A stretch of DNA of 53,048 nt from Gammaproteobacteria bacterium (GCA_029881795.1 JAOULX010000019.1:1-53048), one strand, 5' to 3'. Numbered from the stretch's first letter, positions 8,047 to 17,441 are shown. The notes: generated from the letters alone by a model not told the origin. Numbers and translations are program-made.

Positions 8047-10528
8047 TCATTTTTTATTAGCCTGGCGATTATTGTTACGAGATTGGCATGCCGGTGAGCT
8101 AAAGATATTACTTGTGGCATTGCTGATTGCGGTAGCCAGTATGACTTCAATCGGTTTGTTTACTCAGCGTATAGAACGTGCAATGACAGATCAGTCTGGG
8201 CAATTTTTAGGCGCTGATCTGTTACTACAGAGCCCGCTAGAAATTGATGCTGATATACTCAACAAAGCAAAACGATCGGGCCTGAGTCTGACATCTGCAA
8301 TCAGTTTTTCAAGCGTGATCGTCGCCAATGATGAGTTTCAGCTGACCCATATCAAAGCCGTTGATCAGAACTATCCCTTATTGAGCCAGATTAAAATCTC
8401 TAAAACAGCTTATGGTGAAGAGCGCCCGGTCAGCTATGGGCCGGCGGCCGGTGAAGTCTGGCTGGCACCGCGTTTGTTTGGGTTACTGAGTTTGTCGCTG
8501 AATGATTTTATTGAACTGGGTGAAGCAAAGCTGAAAGTCACTGCGGTTTTAAAACACGACCCCGGTCAGGCCAGCAGCTTTATGGTGATTGCCCCGCGTT
8601 TGCTGATGAATATCCAGGATATCGCTGACACCGGGATTATCCAGCCGGGCAGTCGGGTCACATATCAGACAGGTTTTGCCGGTCAACTGAAAGACCGACA
8701 AGACTTTGAGAAATGGCTCAGGCCACGTCTTAGCAGCAGCCAGAAACTATCCGGTGGCACCGAAGGATCGGCAGCGGTTAATTCGGCAATGGAGAAAGCT
8801 GAGCAATATCTGTCTCTGGCCTCAATGTTAAGCGTGATGTTATCTGGCATTGCGATTGCGATGACCGCCAATCGTTATGCCCAGCGTCACTTTGATCAGT
8901 CTGCATTAATGCGCTGCATGGGTGCATCGCAAAAAACGGTGATGCAAATATTTAGCATGCAGCTGTTTATTCTGGGGCTGGCTGGCAGTTTGTTAGGCTG
9001 TATTCTCGGCTATCTGGCACAGCAAGGATTGTTGCTGATACTTAAAGACTTTTTGGCGCCGGGTTTACCGTCAGCCGGTATTTATCCGTTATTAACCGGT
9101 TTTGTTTCTGGTTTCATCACGCTGATCGGATTTAGTCTGCCGGCATTATTACGTCTTAACGCGGTGCCACCACTGAGGGTTTTAAGAAAAGATATCATGC
9201 CAATGCCACTCAGTTCTGTTTTGATTTATGCGCTGGCTATAGGCAGTATTATTTTACTTATGTGGTGGCAATCAGGCCAGCTATTGCTGACACTGCTGGT
9301 GATGCTGGGGGTATTTATCAGTGTGGCGATTTTATTTGTGATGTCGTTTGTTCTGCTATTTTTCAGTCGTCTAGCAGCCTCGTTGTTGTCGGGGCCGTGG
9401 AAAACAGGGCTGTTGCAGATTATCAGGCAACGTAAAGAAAATCAGTTACAGATGCTGGCCTTTGGTCTGTCTTTAATGATTTTGATGACAATATTTTTAT
9501 TGAGGACCGATTTAATCAGTCGCTGGCAGGCACAGTTGCCGGAGAAATCCCCCAATCATTTTGTCATTAATATTCAGGCGGATGAAGTGCGTGCGGTCGA
9601 GCAATTTTTTAATCAGCATCAGTTGCAAAGTGAAGGGCTGTACCCGATGGTGAGAGGTCGTATCACCGAAATTAACGGGCTTGATGTGATGCAGGCAGTG
9701 CCTGAGAAAAACCAGCGCGATGAAGCTCTAAAAAGAGAGTTGAATTTATCCTGGGCGATGCAGATACAAAAAAATAATAAATTGTTGTCAGGGCAGTGGT
9801 GGCAGGCAGATGATAGCGGTAAAGCGATTATTTCAATCGAGAAAGGGCTTGCCCGGCGATTACAGGTCAGTATTGGTGACAGCCTTACTTTTCAGGTAGC
9901 CGATCAGCGTATCAGCGCAAAAATTCAGAATATTCGTTCTGTGCAGTGGGATTCATTCCAGCCCAATTTTTATGTCATCTTTCCAGAAGCGGTAATTGAA
10001 AAATTCCCGGTCAGCTATATCAGCAGTTTTTATCTTGAAGCGTCACAAAAAAAGATATTAAACCAACTGATAGCACGCTTTCCAACACTGACTGTGTTGG
10101 AAATTGATGCGATTATGCTGCAGGTTAAAAAAATAATGGATCAGGTCAGCACGGCTGTTGAGTATGTCATGTTATTTGTCTTAATGGCGGGCATGATTGT
10201 TCTGATAGCATCGATGCAGTCGAGTATGGACGAACGTCTGCGTGCGGCTGCTATTATGCGAACGCTGGGTGCAACAACAGCTTTTCTCAGACGCAGTCAG
10301 CTGACTGAGTTCAGCCTGCTCGGACTGTTTTCTGGCTTACTCGCAATATCCGGTACCGAGATTGTGGCTTATCTGTTGTATAGCAAAGTATTTGATCTTG
10401 AGTTTGAGTTGCACGGCACATTATGGCTGGCAGGACCGTTGTTATCAGTGCTGCTGATTTTACTGATCAGTCGTCTGTACATGAATAAAGTGACCCGGCA
10501 AACACCGCTTAAATCGTTAAGCTATTAG
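8039..10528 (+). CDS. ybbP: YbbP-type ABC transporter permease (FtsX/MacB superfamily)
   Basis: The 829-residue protein has an N-terminal membrane helix (LLVALLIAVASMTSIGLF), a large extracytoplasmic domain, and two FtsX cores: near residues 260-400 with MRCMGASQKTVMQIF, and at the C-terminus with AAIMRTLGATTAFLRRSQL. A central group of helices separates them, giving about ten helices in all. This is the type VII/MacB-like 'mechanotransmission' permease fold. E. coli YbbAP has been linked to lipid or hydrophobic-compound handling together with TesA, but the substrate is not settled. The ATG at 8039 overlaps the ybbA stop by 8 bp, indicating translational coupling. Confidence 0.88.
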   Translation: MPSHFLLAWRLLLRDWHAGELKILLVALLIAVASMTSIGLFTQRIERAMTDQSGQFLGADLLLQSPLEIDADILNKAKRSGLSLTSAISFSSVIVANDEFQLTHIKAVDQNYPLLSQIKISKTAYGEERPVSYGPAAGEVWLAPRLFGLLSLSLNDFIELGEAKLKVTAVLKHDPGQASSFMVIAPRLLMNIQDIADTGIIQPGSRVTYQTGFAGQLKDRQDFEKWLRPRLSSSQKLSGGTEGSAAVNSAMEKAEQYLSLASMLSVMLSGIAIAMTANRYAQRHFDQSALMRCMGASQKTVMQIFSMQLFILGLAGSLLGCILGYLAQQGLLLILKDFLAPGLPSAGIYPLLTGFVSGFITLIGFSLPALLRLNAVPPLRVLRKDIMPMPLSSVLIYALAIGSIILLMWWQSGQLLLTLLVMLGVFISVAILFVMSFVLLFFSRLAASLLSGPWKTGLLQIIRQRKENQLQMLAFGLSLMILMTIFLLRTDLISRWQAQLPEKSPNHFVINIQADEVRAVEQFFNQHQLQSEGLYPMVRGRITEINGLDVMQAVPEKNQRDEALKRELNLSWAMQIQKNNKLLSGQWWQADDSGKAIISIEKGLARRLQVSIGDSLTFQVADQRISAKIQNIRSVQWDSFQPNFYVIFPEAVIEKFPVSYISSFYLEASQKKILNQLIARFPTLTVLEIDAIMLQVKKIMDQVSTAVEYVMLFVLMAGMIVLIASMQSSMDERLRAAAIMRTLGATTAFLRRSQLTEFSLLGLFSGLLAISGTEIVAYLLYSKVFDLEFELHGTLWLAGPLLSVLLILLISRLYMNKVTRQTPLKSLSY

Positions 10529-10575
10529 CCTTTTTGCTCAATCATGACAGCTTATAACTAATGGCTAAGAACTGA

Positions 10576-11055
10576 ATGGATATATGGCATAGTCTGATAT
10601 TAATTCTGGTGGCTAATGCCGCTCCGGTTTTTATCAGTTTCTTGGTTTCTCACCGTGCCTCCTTTCCGGTTGATTTTTGTTATCGTTTACCTGACCAACA
10701 GCGCCTTTTCGGCTCATCAAAAACCTGGCGCGGTTTATTTTCTGCTTGCTTGATAACACCGTTAGTGTCACTGCTGTTAGGTTATTCGGCTGTTAGCGGA
10801 CTGCTGATAGCGCTGCTGGCGATGAGCGGTGATTTGTTTTCGAGTTTTATAAAACGGCGTTTGAAGAAGCCGTCAAGTTCGCAGTTTTTATTATTAGATC
10901 AAATACCGGAGTCTCTGCTCCCGGCATTAATGTGTGTGTTTTTATATCAATTTGGCTTGATGCAAGTCATTTTAATTGTGGTGATATTTATTATTATGGA
11001 GCTGGCTTTGTCGTTTGTGTTGTTCAGGTTTGGTATCAGGAAAAGGCCTTATTAA
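10576..11055 (+). CDS. CDP-archaeol synthase-like (DUF46/CarS) CTP-transferase family membrane protein
   Basis: A 159-residue polytopic membrane protein with about five helices. It carries the CTP-transferase signatures of the CarS/DUF46 family: FGSSKTWRG near residue 46, then GDLFSSFIKRRLKKPSS and LLDQIPESLLPAL. In archaea CarS adds CTP to an unsaturated ether-lipid phosphate. Bacteria make ester lipids and use CdsA, so the substrate here must differ or the fold is reused. The next gene encodes a CDP-alcohol phosphatidyltransferase, which would consume a CDP-activated lipid or alcohol. Confidence 0.72.
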   Translation: MDIWHSLILILVANAAPVFISFLVSHRASFPVDFCYRLPDQQRLFGSSKTWRGLFSACLITPLVSLLLGYSAVSGLLIALLAMSGDLFSSFIKRRLKKPSSSQFLLLDQIPESLLPALMCVFLYQFGLMQVILIVVIFIIMELALSFVLFRFGIRKRPY

Positions 11056-11096
11056 ACCCTCAGAAGTAATGCAGACCTGCTAACAGGTACCCTGAC

Positions 11097-11663
11097 ATGA
11101 CTGATAAAAAAGATTTTTTTAACCCGCCAAATATCGTCAGTATTATTCGTCTGCTGATGGCTCCAGTATTGTTGCTGCTGGCTCACCAGCAATACGTTAT
11201 CGCTTATTTCGTTGTACTGTTATTTACTTTGTTTACTGATGTGCTGGATGGTTTTCTGGCGCGGCATTTAAATATGATTACGGAACTGGGTTCGCATCTC
11301 GATAGTTGGGGTGATTTTGTTATTTACACAACACTGGCCATTGCTGCCTGGTGGCTGTGGCCAGAAATTATCCAGCAGGAAATGTTTTATGTGCTGTGTA
11401 TTATTCTGAGTTTTGTCACCCCGGTACTGGTCGGGCTGATAAAATTCCATAGCCTGACCAGTTACCATACCTGGTCGGTAAAAGCCGCAGTATTTATAAC
11501 GGTTGTTTCTTATGTTGTCGTCTTTCTTGACTGGGCTCGCTGGCCATTGTATCTGGCTGCACTGGTATCGGTTATTGCTGCACTGGAAGAAATTCTGATC
11601 ACGCTGCTGATGAAGCATCAGCATGCCGATGTCAGGTCATTCTGGCATGCGCTTAAATACTGA
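11097..11663 (+). CDS. CDP-alcohol phosphatidyltransferase family protein
   Basis: The 188-residue membrane protein contains the complete family motif D-x2-D-G-x2-A-R-x8-G-x3-D-x3-D at the end of the second helix (starts DVLDGFLARH, ends GSHLDSWGD). Six hydrophobic helices are visible. Family members join a CDP-activated lipid to an alcohol such as glycerol-3-phosphate, serine or inositol. This one is not close enough to PgsA or PssA for me to name a product. It lies 41 bp downstream of the CarS-like gene on the same strand, suggesting one pathway. Confidence 0.82.
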   Translation: MTDKKDFFNPPNIVSIIRLLMAPVLLLLAHQQYVIAYFVVLLFTLFTDVLDGFLARHLNMITELGSHLDSWGDFVIYTTLAIAAWWLWPEIIQQEMFYVLCIILSFVTPVLVGLIKFHSLTSYHTWSVKAAVFITVVSYVVVFLDWARWPLYLAALVSVIAALEEILITLLMKHQHADVRSFWHALKY

Positions 11664-11704
11664 TTTTTACCGGCTTAATTTTGTGGCTGCAATACTAAAC
11701 CATA

Positions 11705-11980
11705 TCAGCCGATCTCGGCTTCTGACAGTGACGAACTGATCGACTGTTCAATAAAGTTAACTATTTCGCTTTTTTTAGGCATTACCCAGGCTCGCATATC
11801 ATCGCCGATCACAATCGCAGGAAATATTTTTATACCGGCTTCAGTAAAACGTTTAAAGTCGGTCAGCATTTCAATGTATTCTATCTCGAGTTCAGGGTGA
11901 ATTTGGTTGAGTTCTTTCAGTATTCTTGAGATATAAAGACAGCGCGGACAGATGGCTGTCATATAGACTTGTACTTTCAT
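11705..11980 (-). CDS. Glutaredoxin/thioredoxin-fold protein (CPRC)
   Basis: A 91-residue single-domain protein. It begins MKVQVYMTAICPRCLYISRIL, the beta-alpha-beta start of a thioredoxin fold with a C-P-R-C redox pair at residues 11-14. FPAIVIGDD supplies the cis-Pro loop. It has no signal peptide, so it is cytoplasmic. It is likely a glutaredoxin-like oxidoreductase; the partner is unknown. GAAGGA lies ahead of the ATG. It is divergent from the gene at 12238 across about 257 bp in which I see no other gene. Confidence 0.7.
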   Translation of the reverse strand: MKVQVYMTAICPRCLYISRILKELNQIHPELEIEYIEMLTDFKRFTEAGIKIFPAIVIGDDMRAWVMPKKSEIVNFIEQSISSSLSEAEIG

Positions 11981-12237
11981 ATTGAATTCCTTCTCGTTGC
12001 TTGGTGTTAAGCAGCCAGTTTATAGCGGGCAGTTCAGGTCCATTAATTATCCGCTGAGATTCTTTGCGCTATTGCGACTGCTGCCATCATCTGCCTTTTC
12101 GCTACGAACTTCAATACCCCGTCTATCAATCCGACTATTGATGACCTCATTGTTATTGGAGTGGTGGCAGATCACAGGGCTGTATTGTTTGTCAGCTGTT
12201 GTATAATGCCGGGCAAATAAATGTGCAGGAGATTTTA

Positions 12238-12606
12238 ATGATCCATAAATTAACCGTGTATATCAATAACGAGTCGGTTATTGAGTATGACCGCAATAAA
12301 CGCCTGCCAGGTAAGCAGAGAGAATATCTCGATAAAATGGATTCGGATATGGACGGCGGTTTTAAGTTGGCCGATCAACAGATTGATAAGCCGGATGCAA
12401 AAGACCGGGCCAAATTTGTGGCGATGACATTAATTCATTCGATTGAAGCCAATAATGAGCAAATGATTGTTGCCACCTGTGCCTATCTGGCCTCTCGTGA
12501 AGCCAGTCTGGTTGAAGTCCGGGCTAATGCCGACGGTGAGAATATGATGCTGGATCTGGTTTATGATCAGGGTTCAGAGGTCGCATTTTCTAAAACCCTG
12601 AATTAA
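12238..12606 (+). CDS. Conserved-looking small protein of unknown function
   Basis: The 122-residue protein is not one I recognise. It is soluble and acidic. An N-terminal strand (MIHKLTVYINN) leads to a short basic/acidic helix (RLPGKQREYLDKMDSDMDGGF) and then an alpha-helical middle (AKFVAMTLIHSIEANNEQMIVATCAYLASR). A C-terminal pair of strands (SLVEVRANADGENMMLDLVY) completes it. Codon use resembles the neighbours and GCAGGAG precedes the ATG, so it is very probably translated. A longer frame from 12199 has no ribosome-binding site. It stands alone, convergent with ispG. Confidence 0.7.
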   Translation: MIHKLTVYINNESVIEYDRNKRLPGKQREYLDKMDSDMDGGFKLADQQIDKPDAKDRAKFVAMTLIHSIEANNEQMIVATCAYLASREASLVEVRANADGENMMLDLVYDQGSEVAFSKTLN

Positions 12607-12622
12607 CCAGCCGCTTGAGGTC

Positions 12623-12642
12623 GGCTGACGAATCCGTCAGCC
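12623..12642. terminator. Intergenic hairpin between convergent genes
   Basis: A perfect 8-bp stem GGCTGACG / CGTCAGCC with an AATC loop lies between the stop of the upstream plus-strand gene and the ispG stop. No long T-run follows on either strand. It could be a bidirectional transcription stop or an mRNA 3'-end stabiliser rather than a classic Rho-independent terminator. Confidence 0.5.
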
Positions 12643-12661
12643 TTAGCGCTGTTGTACAGTA

Positions 12662-13894
12662 TCAGCGTTTTTCGTAGCTTCTTTCAATATAGGCATCAAC
12701 CATTTGCTGGAACTCTTGGCTGATCTGCTCACCTTTTAAGGTCACTGTTTTGACGCCGTCTTCATAAACCGGCGCAACCGGCTTTTCACCATTGCCGGGC
12801 AGGCTGATACCGATATTGGCATGTTTACTCTCGCCCGGGCCGTTGACCACACAACCCATCACCGCCACCGACATGTGTTCAACACCGTGGTATCGTTCGC
12901 GCCATTGTGGCATTTGCTGGCGCACATAATTCTGGATGTTCTCTGCCAGTGTCTGGAAGTAGGTGCTGGTGGTTCGACCACAACCGGGGCAGGCGGTAAC
13001 CAATGGAACGAAGGCTCTTAAGCCCATGGTCTGGAGTATTTCCTGGCCGACAATCACTTCTTTTTCGCGTGCAGCGCCGGGTTCTGGTGTCAGTGAAATC
13101 CTGATCGTATCACCGATCCCGTCGTGCAATAAAATACTCAGTGCGGCAGTAGAGGCAACAATACCTTTGGAACCCATACCGGCTTCGGTTAAACCAAGAT
13201 GCAAGGCATACTGACAGCGTTTTGCCATTTCGCGATAGACAATGACCAAGTCCTGTACGGCGCTCATTTTGCAGGAAAGTACAATTTTGTCAGCGGCCAG
13301 TCCCAATTCTTCGGCTTTTTCTGCACTTTCAAGCGCGGAGCGAATCACCGTTTCGAACATTACATTTTTGGGTTCGGCTGGTTCAGCTAGCTGGGCATTC
13401 TGGTCCATCAGTTTGGCCAGTAGTTCCTGATCCATGCTGCCCCAGTTGACACCAATGCGTACGGCCTTGTTGTATTTGATGGCGAACTCAATCATGGTGG
13501 CAAATTGTTCATCGCGTTTTTTACCGCGCCCAACATTGCCCGGATTTATCCGGTACTTAGACAGTGCTTCTGCACAAGCGGGGTGCTGGGTCAGTAGTTT
13601 GTGGCCGTTAAAATGAAAATCTCCTATTAACGGCACGTTGCAACCCATAGCATCAAGCTGGCGGCGAATTTCCGCAACTGCAGCGGCGGCCTCGGAGGTG
13701 TTGACTGTGATGCGGACCATTTCAGAACCGGCTTCTGCAAGCTCGGCAATCTGTTTAACGGTGGCGGCGATATCTGCGGTATCGGTGTTGGTCATTGACT
13801 GTATTACCACCGGTGCATCGCCACCGATGCTGACATGATCGACTTCAACGCGGTGACAGGCGCGTCGGCTTTTGAAAGGCTGTTGAAAATTCAT
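12662..13894 (-). CDS. ispG: (E)-4-hydroxy-3-methylbut-2-enyl-diphosphate synthase IspG
   Basis: The 410-residue protein is the GcpE/IspG enzyme of the MEP isoprenoid pathway. It converts 2-C-methyl-erythritol cyclodiphosphate to HMBPP using a [4Fe-4S] cluster. The N-terminal TIM-barrel part shows [11 protein letters not shown]-like and RINPGNVG motifs. The C-terminal cluster domain shows CPGCGRTTS (Cys302, Cys305) and GCVVNGPGE (Cys348, Glu355), the three Cys plus Glu ligands. Length is normal for the bacterial short form. It stands alone on the minus strand here, without a linked hisS or bamB. Confidence 0.97.
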   Translation of the reverse strand: MNFQQPFKSRRACHRVEVDHVSIGGDAPVVIQSMTNTDTADIAATVKQIAELAEAGSEMVRITVNTSEAAAAVAEIRRQLDAMGCNVPLIGDFHFNGHKLLTQHPACAEALSKYRINPGNVGRGKKRDEQFATMIEFAIKYNKAVRIGVNWGSMDQELLAKLMDQNAQLAEPAEPKNVMFETVIRSALESAEKAEELGLAADKIVLSCKMSAVQDLVIVYREMAKRCQYALHLGLTEAGMGSKGIVASTAALSILLHDGIGDTIRISLTPEPGAAREKEVIVGQEILQTMGLRAFVPLVTACPGCGRTTSTYFQTLAENIQNYVRQQMPQWRERYHGVEHMSVAVMGCVVNGPGESKHANIGISLPGNGEKPVAPVYEDGVKTVTLKGEQISQEFQQMVDAYIERSYEKR

Positions 13895-13983
13895 GATTAT
13901 TTAACTCGACCGAATTCGCAGATTGATTATAAGCCGGTGTATGATACCACTATCGTTCATAGTTAGTTAGAGATCTCTGTAGT

Positions 13984-15129
13984 ATGTCCTTGTTTAAACT
14001 GGGTTTAATCGTCAATCCTGTGGCTGGAATCGGGGGCCGGGTAGGCTTAAAAGGCAGCGACGGTAAAGCCATACGGGAGACAGCATTTGAGCGTGGAGCC
14101 AGTGCGCTGGCTGCTGAACGTAGCGCCCAGGCCTTACAGTCTTTAGTTGCCTGCAAGGGATTATTTGAAGTGTTTACCATAGCAGGTGCAATGGGCCAGC
14201 AAGTGGCGCAGCAGCTGAATTTGCCCTATCAGCTACTGCTGCAACCAGCTACCGAGCAGACTGAAGCCAGCGATACCCGGCAAGCGGTAGAGGAAATGCT
14301 GAAGGCTGAGGTTGATCTGTTATTGTTTGCCGGTGGCGATGGTACAGCGCGCGATGTCTATAAGGCACTGGCAGAATGCCATGCACTGGAGTCTGTTTCT
14401 GTCATCGGTATTCCGGCTGGCTGTAAAATCCATTCCTCAGTCTATGCAGTGTCACCGCGTCATGCCGGAGAGTTAGCCGCTGCTATTATCCAGGGTCAAG
14501 CTGTCAGATTGGTAGAGGCCGATGTAATGGATATCGATGAAGTCGCGTTTCGTCAGGGTGTGGTTAAAGCCAGGCGCTATGGTGGCTTATGGGTGCCGCA
14601 GGATAATCAACACATGCAGGGGCTGAAACAAGGCGCTATCGAACACTCATCACTGGCCTTACAAAATATGGCACTGACCGTTATAGAGCAGATGCAGCCG
14701 GATGTTTTGTATTTTGTCGGCTCAGGTTCTACCCCGGCTGCCATTATGCAGGAACTGGGGCTGGAAAATAGCTTGCTGGGGATCGATCTGGTGATCAATC
14801 ATCAGCTGATTGGGAGTGATTTAACCGAGCAGCAAATTTTAAATTATTTGGATCAGTATTCTGCGCTCGAGGCGCGTATAATAGTGACTGTGATAGGTGG
14901 TCAGGGTATTGTCTTTGGTCGCGGCAATCAGCAGTTGAGCCCTGAGGTAATTCGTCGGATAGGGCTAAAAAATATTGATTATTTAGCCACCGCGGAAAAA
15001 ATACGTCAACTGGAAGGGCGCGCATTGAGGCTGGATACAGGCGACGAAGCGCTCAATGCAGAGTTATCGGGAATGGTCAGAATACTGACGGGCTATGATG
15101 AATATATGTTATACAAAATATCGATTTAA
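13984..15129 (+). CDS. ATP-NAD kinase / AcoX-like protein (COG3199 type)
   Basis: The 381-residue protein has the NAD-kinase/diacylglycerol-kinase fold. KLGLIVNPVAGIGGRVGLKGSDG at the start is the phosphate-binding strand-loop. LLLFAGGDGTARDVY (about residues 113-127) is the GGDG nucleotide-binding motif. GIPAGCKIHSSVYA and a C-terminal GGQGIVFGRGNQQLS follow. This large subgroup differs from the essential NadK (about 290 residues) and its substrate is unclear. ApeB follows after 8 bp in the same direction. Confidence 0.78.
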   Translation: MSLFKLGLIVNPVAGIGGRVGLKGSDGKAIRETAFERGASALAAERSAQALQSLVACKGLFEVFTIAGAMGQQVAQQLNLPYQLLLQPATEQTEASDTRQAVEEMLKAEVDLLLFAGGDGTARDVYKALAECHALESVSVIGIPAGCKIHSSVYAVSPRHAGELAAAIIQGQAVRLVEADVMDIDEVAFRQGVVKARRYGGLWVPQDNQHMQGLKQGAIEHSSLALQNMALTVIEQMQPDVLYFVGSGSTPAAIMQELGLENSLLGIDLVINHQLIGSDLTEQQILNYLDQYSALEARIIVTVIGGQGIVFGRGNQQLSPEVIRRIGLKNIDYLATAEKIRQLEGRALRLDTGDEALNAELSGMVRILTGYDEYMLYKISI

Positions 15130-15137
15130 GAGGGTTT

Positions 15138-16430
15138 ATGGACGCTTCACAAAAATTGTTTAACGACGAATTGATTGATTTTCTGGGTTGTTCACCGACA
15201 CCTTTTCATGCTGTTGAATGCATGAGTATGAGCCTGGAGCAGGCTGGCTACCAGCGCTTATATGAAGCAGATAGCTGGCAGGATCTGGCTGTCGGGCGTT
15301 ATTATGTCTGCCGAAATGACTCGGCAATTATTGCTTTTAATAAAGCAGATGAATCAGCCATAGACAATGGTTTTAAAATGCTCGGTACACATACCGATAG
15401 TCCCTGTTTAAAAATTAAACCCACTCCAGAAATGACTAAGCACAGTTATTATCAGCTTGGTGTTGAGGTTTATGGTGGGGCTTTGCTGAACCCCTGGTTT
15501 GATCGTGATTTATCGATTGCAGGTCGGGTTACCTATAAAACATCTGATGATGAGCTGGTTAGCCGGCTGATTGATTTTGAAAAGCCGGTTGCTATTATTC
15601 CGAGTCTGGCCATTCATATGGACAGGGAAGCCAACAATAACAAAGTCATCAATTCACAAAACGATCTGCCGCCGCTGATTTTGCAGCTGCCAAATGACAA
15701 AGCGCTTAATTTCCGTGATCTGTTATTACAGTTTATTAAAACGTCCTCATCGCATCCGGTTGATGTGGCAGAGGTGTTGGATTATGAGCTGAGTCTATAT
15801 GATACGCAGTCTGCTGCAGTGGTCGGTTTACATGATGATTTTATCAGCTCAGCCCGGCTTGATAATTTGCTTAGCTGTTTTGTCGGCTTAAAAGCTTTAC
15901 TGGAATCGGACAGTAATAAAAATACTTTACTGGTCTGTACCGACCATGAAGAAGTGGGCAGTGTCTCGGCAGCAGGCGCACAAGGCTCATTTTTGAAATC
16001 AGTTTTGCAGCGACTAACGCATACCGCGGAAAACTTAAGTCGCTGTCTTGACCGCTCAATACTGATTTCTGCCGATAATGCACACGGCATACACCCCAAT
16101 TTTTCGGCTAAACATGATTCGAATCACGGACCTATATTAAATAAAGGACCAGTGATCAAGGTTAACTCTAATCAGCGTTATGCTACCAACTCAGAAACCA
16201 GTGCCCTGTTTCGTCAGCTTTGTGAACAGGCAGATGTACCGGTGCAGTCTTTTGTTGTGCGCAGTGATATGGCGTGCGGTAGTACAATCGGTCCTATTAC
16301 AGCATCGGGATTGGGGGTAAAAACCATTGATGTGGGCGTGCCGACATTTGCAATGCATTCAATACGGGAAACAGCCGGTGCCTGGGATGCTTACTATTTA
16401 TTCCGGGTGCTGCGACTTTATTTCAGCTAA
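15138..16430 (+). CDS. apeB: M18 family aminopeptidase
   Basis: The 430-residue protein carries the M18 metal-binding set: GTHTDSPCLKIKP (His/Asp), CTDHEEVGS (catalytic Glu and metal Glu), SADNAHGIHPNF (Asp) and a C-terminal PTFAMHSIRE (His). RSDMACGSTIGP is also characteristic. Members are dodecameric, cytoplasmic, di-zinc enzymes preferring acidic N-terminal residues. Length matches the ApeB/PepB-like bacterial proteins. GAGGG precedes the ATG, and it is probably in an operon with the kinase-like gene upstream. Confidence 0.93.
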   Translation: MDASQKLFNDELIDFLGCSPTPFHAVECMSMSLEQAGYQRLYEADSWQDLAVGRYYVCRNDSAIIAFNKADESAIDNGFKMLGTHTDSPCLKIKPTPEMTKHSYYQLGVEVYGGALLNPWFDRDLSIAGRVTYKTSDDELVSRLIDFEKPVAIIPSLAIHMDREANNNKVINSQNDLPPLILQLPNDKALNFRDLLLQFIKTSSSHPVDVAEVLDYELSLYDTQSAAVVGLHDDFISSARLDNLLSCFVGLKALLESDSNKNTLLVCTDHEEVGSVSAAGAQGSFLKSVLQRLTHTAENLSRCLDRSILISADNAHGIHPNFSAKHDSNHGPILNKGPVIKVNSNQRYATNSETSALFRQLCEQADVPVQSFVVRSDMACGSTIGPITASGLGVKTIDVGVPTFAMHSIRETAGAWDAYYLFRVLRLYFS

Positions 16431-16468
16431 CCCTTTAAGAAAGAAAATTTATTTCAGGAAATACGATT

Positions 16469-16939
16469 ATGATCTCTGTCAGAACGTTACTTACTCTTCT
16501 CATTTCAATCGGCATGTCCGTGATCTCGGTTTTTATTTATTCGCAGGTCGATCCAAGGCTTGAAATTATCAATCTGAAGAATGAAGAAATTATGCGGCTG
16601 GATAATAAAATTGCTGATTTGGTAGAACAAAATTCTACGCTGGATGTGCAGGTCAGCAGTATTGCGACGGTGGTAAAGTCGAATGAATCGGACTCAGGAA
16701 AGATAAACGATGAATACAAAGTCTGTTTAAGGCAAACAAAGCGTTTAAATAATAAAGTTCGGGCTTTACAATCAGAAGTCGGAGTCTTACAGAATAAAAA
16801 TAAAATCATGAAAGACTACGTGTCGGTCAATAATGATGTAACGTCTCTGAAAGAGCAGATTGAGAATTTAAATAATGAAAAACAGGAGTTAACTGAAAAA
16901 TTGGGTCCAAATATCAATAAAAATCTGATTAGTGAGTAA
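16469..16939 (+). CDS. Membrane-anchored coiled-coil protein, unknown function
   Basis: The 156-residue protein has one N-terminal membrane helix (residues ~5-26) followed by an almost continuous heptad-rich coiled coil (about residues 33-60 and 85-148, rich in Leu/Asn/Lys/Glu). No family was recognised. The architecture (short inside, TM, long coiled coil) suggests a bitopic scaffold with the coil in the periplasm, but the few charged residues flanking the helix make the orientation uncertain. AGGAAA precedes the ATG. It lies between apeB and the HU-like operon. Confidence 0.65.
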   Translation: MISVRTLLTLLISIGMSVISVFIYSQVDPRLEIINLKNEEIMRLDNKIADLVEQNSTLDVQVSSIATVVKSNESDSGKINDEYKVCLRQTKRLNNKVRALQSEVGVLQNKNKIMKDYVSVNNDVTSLKEQIENLNNEKQELTEKLGPNINKNLISE

Positions 16940-17089
16940 ACCTGATTCAGCTTTTTGGAGCAGTGCTACTGAACTATTTGGCAGTACTAAAAGACCATAT
17001 TAGCGCTTCTAGTAGCCGTGGCTTGAAAATAGATGCTTCGTAACTTGTTGATTTATAGCGCTAAATGCTAATATCGCTGAACAAAGTGA

Positions 17090-17119
17090 TTGAATATAGC
17101 CATTTTAGGTCTATATATA
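17090..17119 (+). promoter_or_regulatory. Putative promoter of the HU / HU-LysM operon
   Basis: TTGAAT at 17090-17095 and TATATA at 17114-17119 are separated by 18 bp, 35 bp ahead of the HU-like ATG. The -10 lies inside a perfect 12-bp palindrome TCTATATATAGA (17110-17121). The remainder of the 214-bp gap after the coiled-coil gene shows two AGCGCT-containing stretches (around 16999 and 17057) but nothing I can name. Confidence 0.4.
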
Positions 17120-17153
17120 GAGTAATGCTGCATTTTTTTGGTGACCTAGGCTT

Positions 17154-17441
17154 ATGACTACAACTGAAGTAATTAAATTACTGTCAATCCGGCTACAGAT
17201 AAGTCAGGCTGAAGCCCGTCGTTGTCTGCTGCAGGAGCTGGAAATTATATCCACGCATATGAATGCGGAGTCGCAGGTTGTTTTGAGACGATTTGGTACC
17301 TTCGGTGTCAAACAAACAGCAGCCCGCAAAACCTATCTGCCATCTGAAAAAAAATATTACATAACACCCGCCCGTACCGTGCCGTTTTTCCGTGCAGCGC
17401 AAGGCCTGAAAGACTTTGTAAAAAGTTGGAAGCCTGAATGA
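17154..17441 (+). CDS. HU/IHF-family DNA-binding protein (divergent)
   Basis: A 95-residue single-domain protein with the HU/IHF fold: an N-terminal two-helix body, VVLRRFGTFGVKQTAARKTYLPSEKK (beta-arm) and TVPFFRAAQGLKDFV, the HU C-terminal helix. The canonical R-N-P-x-T-G arm tip is replaced by T-Y-L-P-S-E-K, keeping the Pro that intercalates DNA. It is therefore not housekeeping HU or IHF but a diverged paralogue. Its last 4 bases overlap the start of the HU-LysM gene (ATGA), implying translational coupling and possibly a heterodimer. Confidence 0.85.
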   Translation: MTTTEVIKLLSIRLQISQAEARRCLLQELEIISTHMNAESQVVLRRFGTFGVKQTAARKTYLPSEKKYYITPARTVPFFRAAQGLKDFVKSWKPE

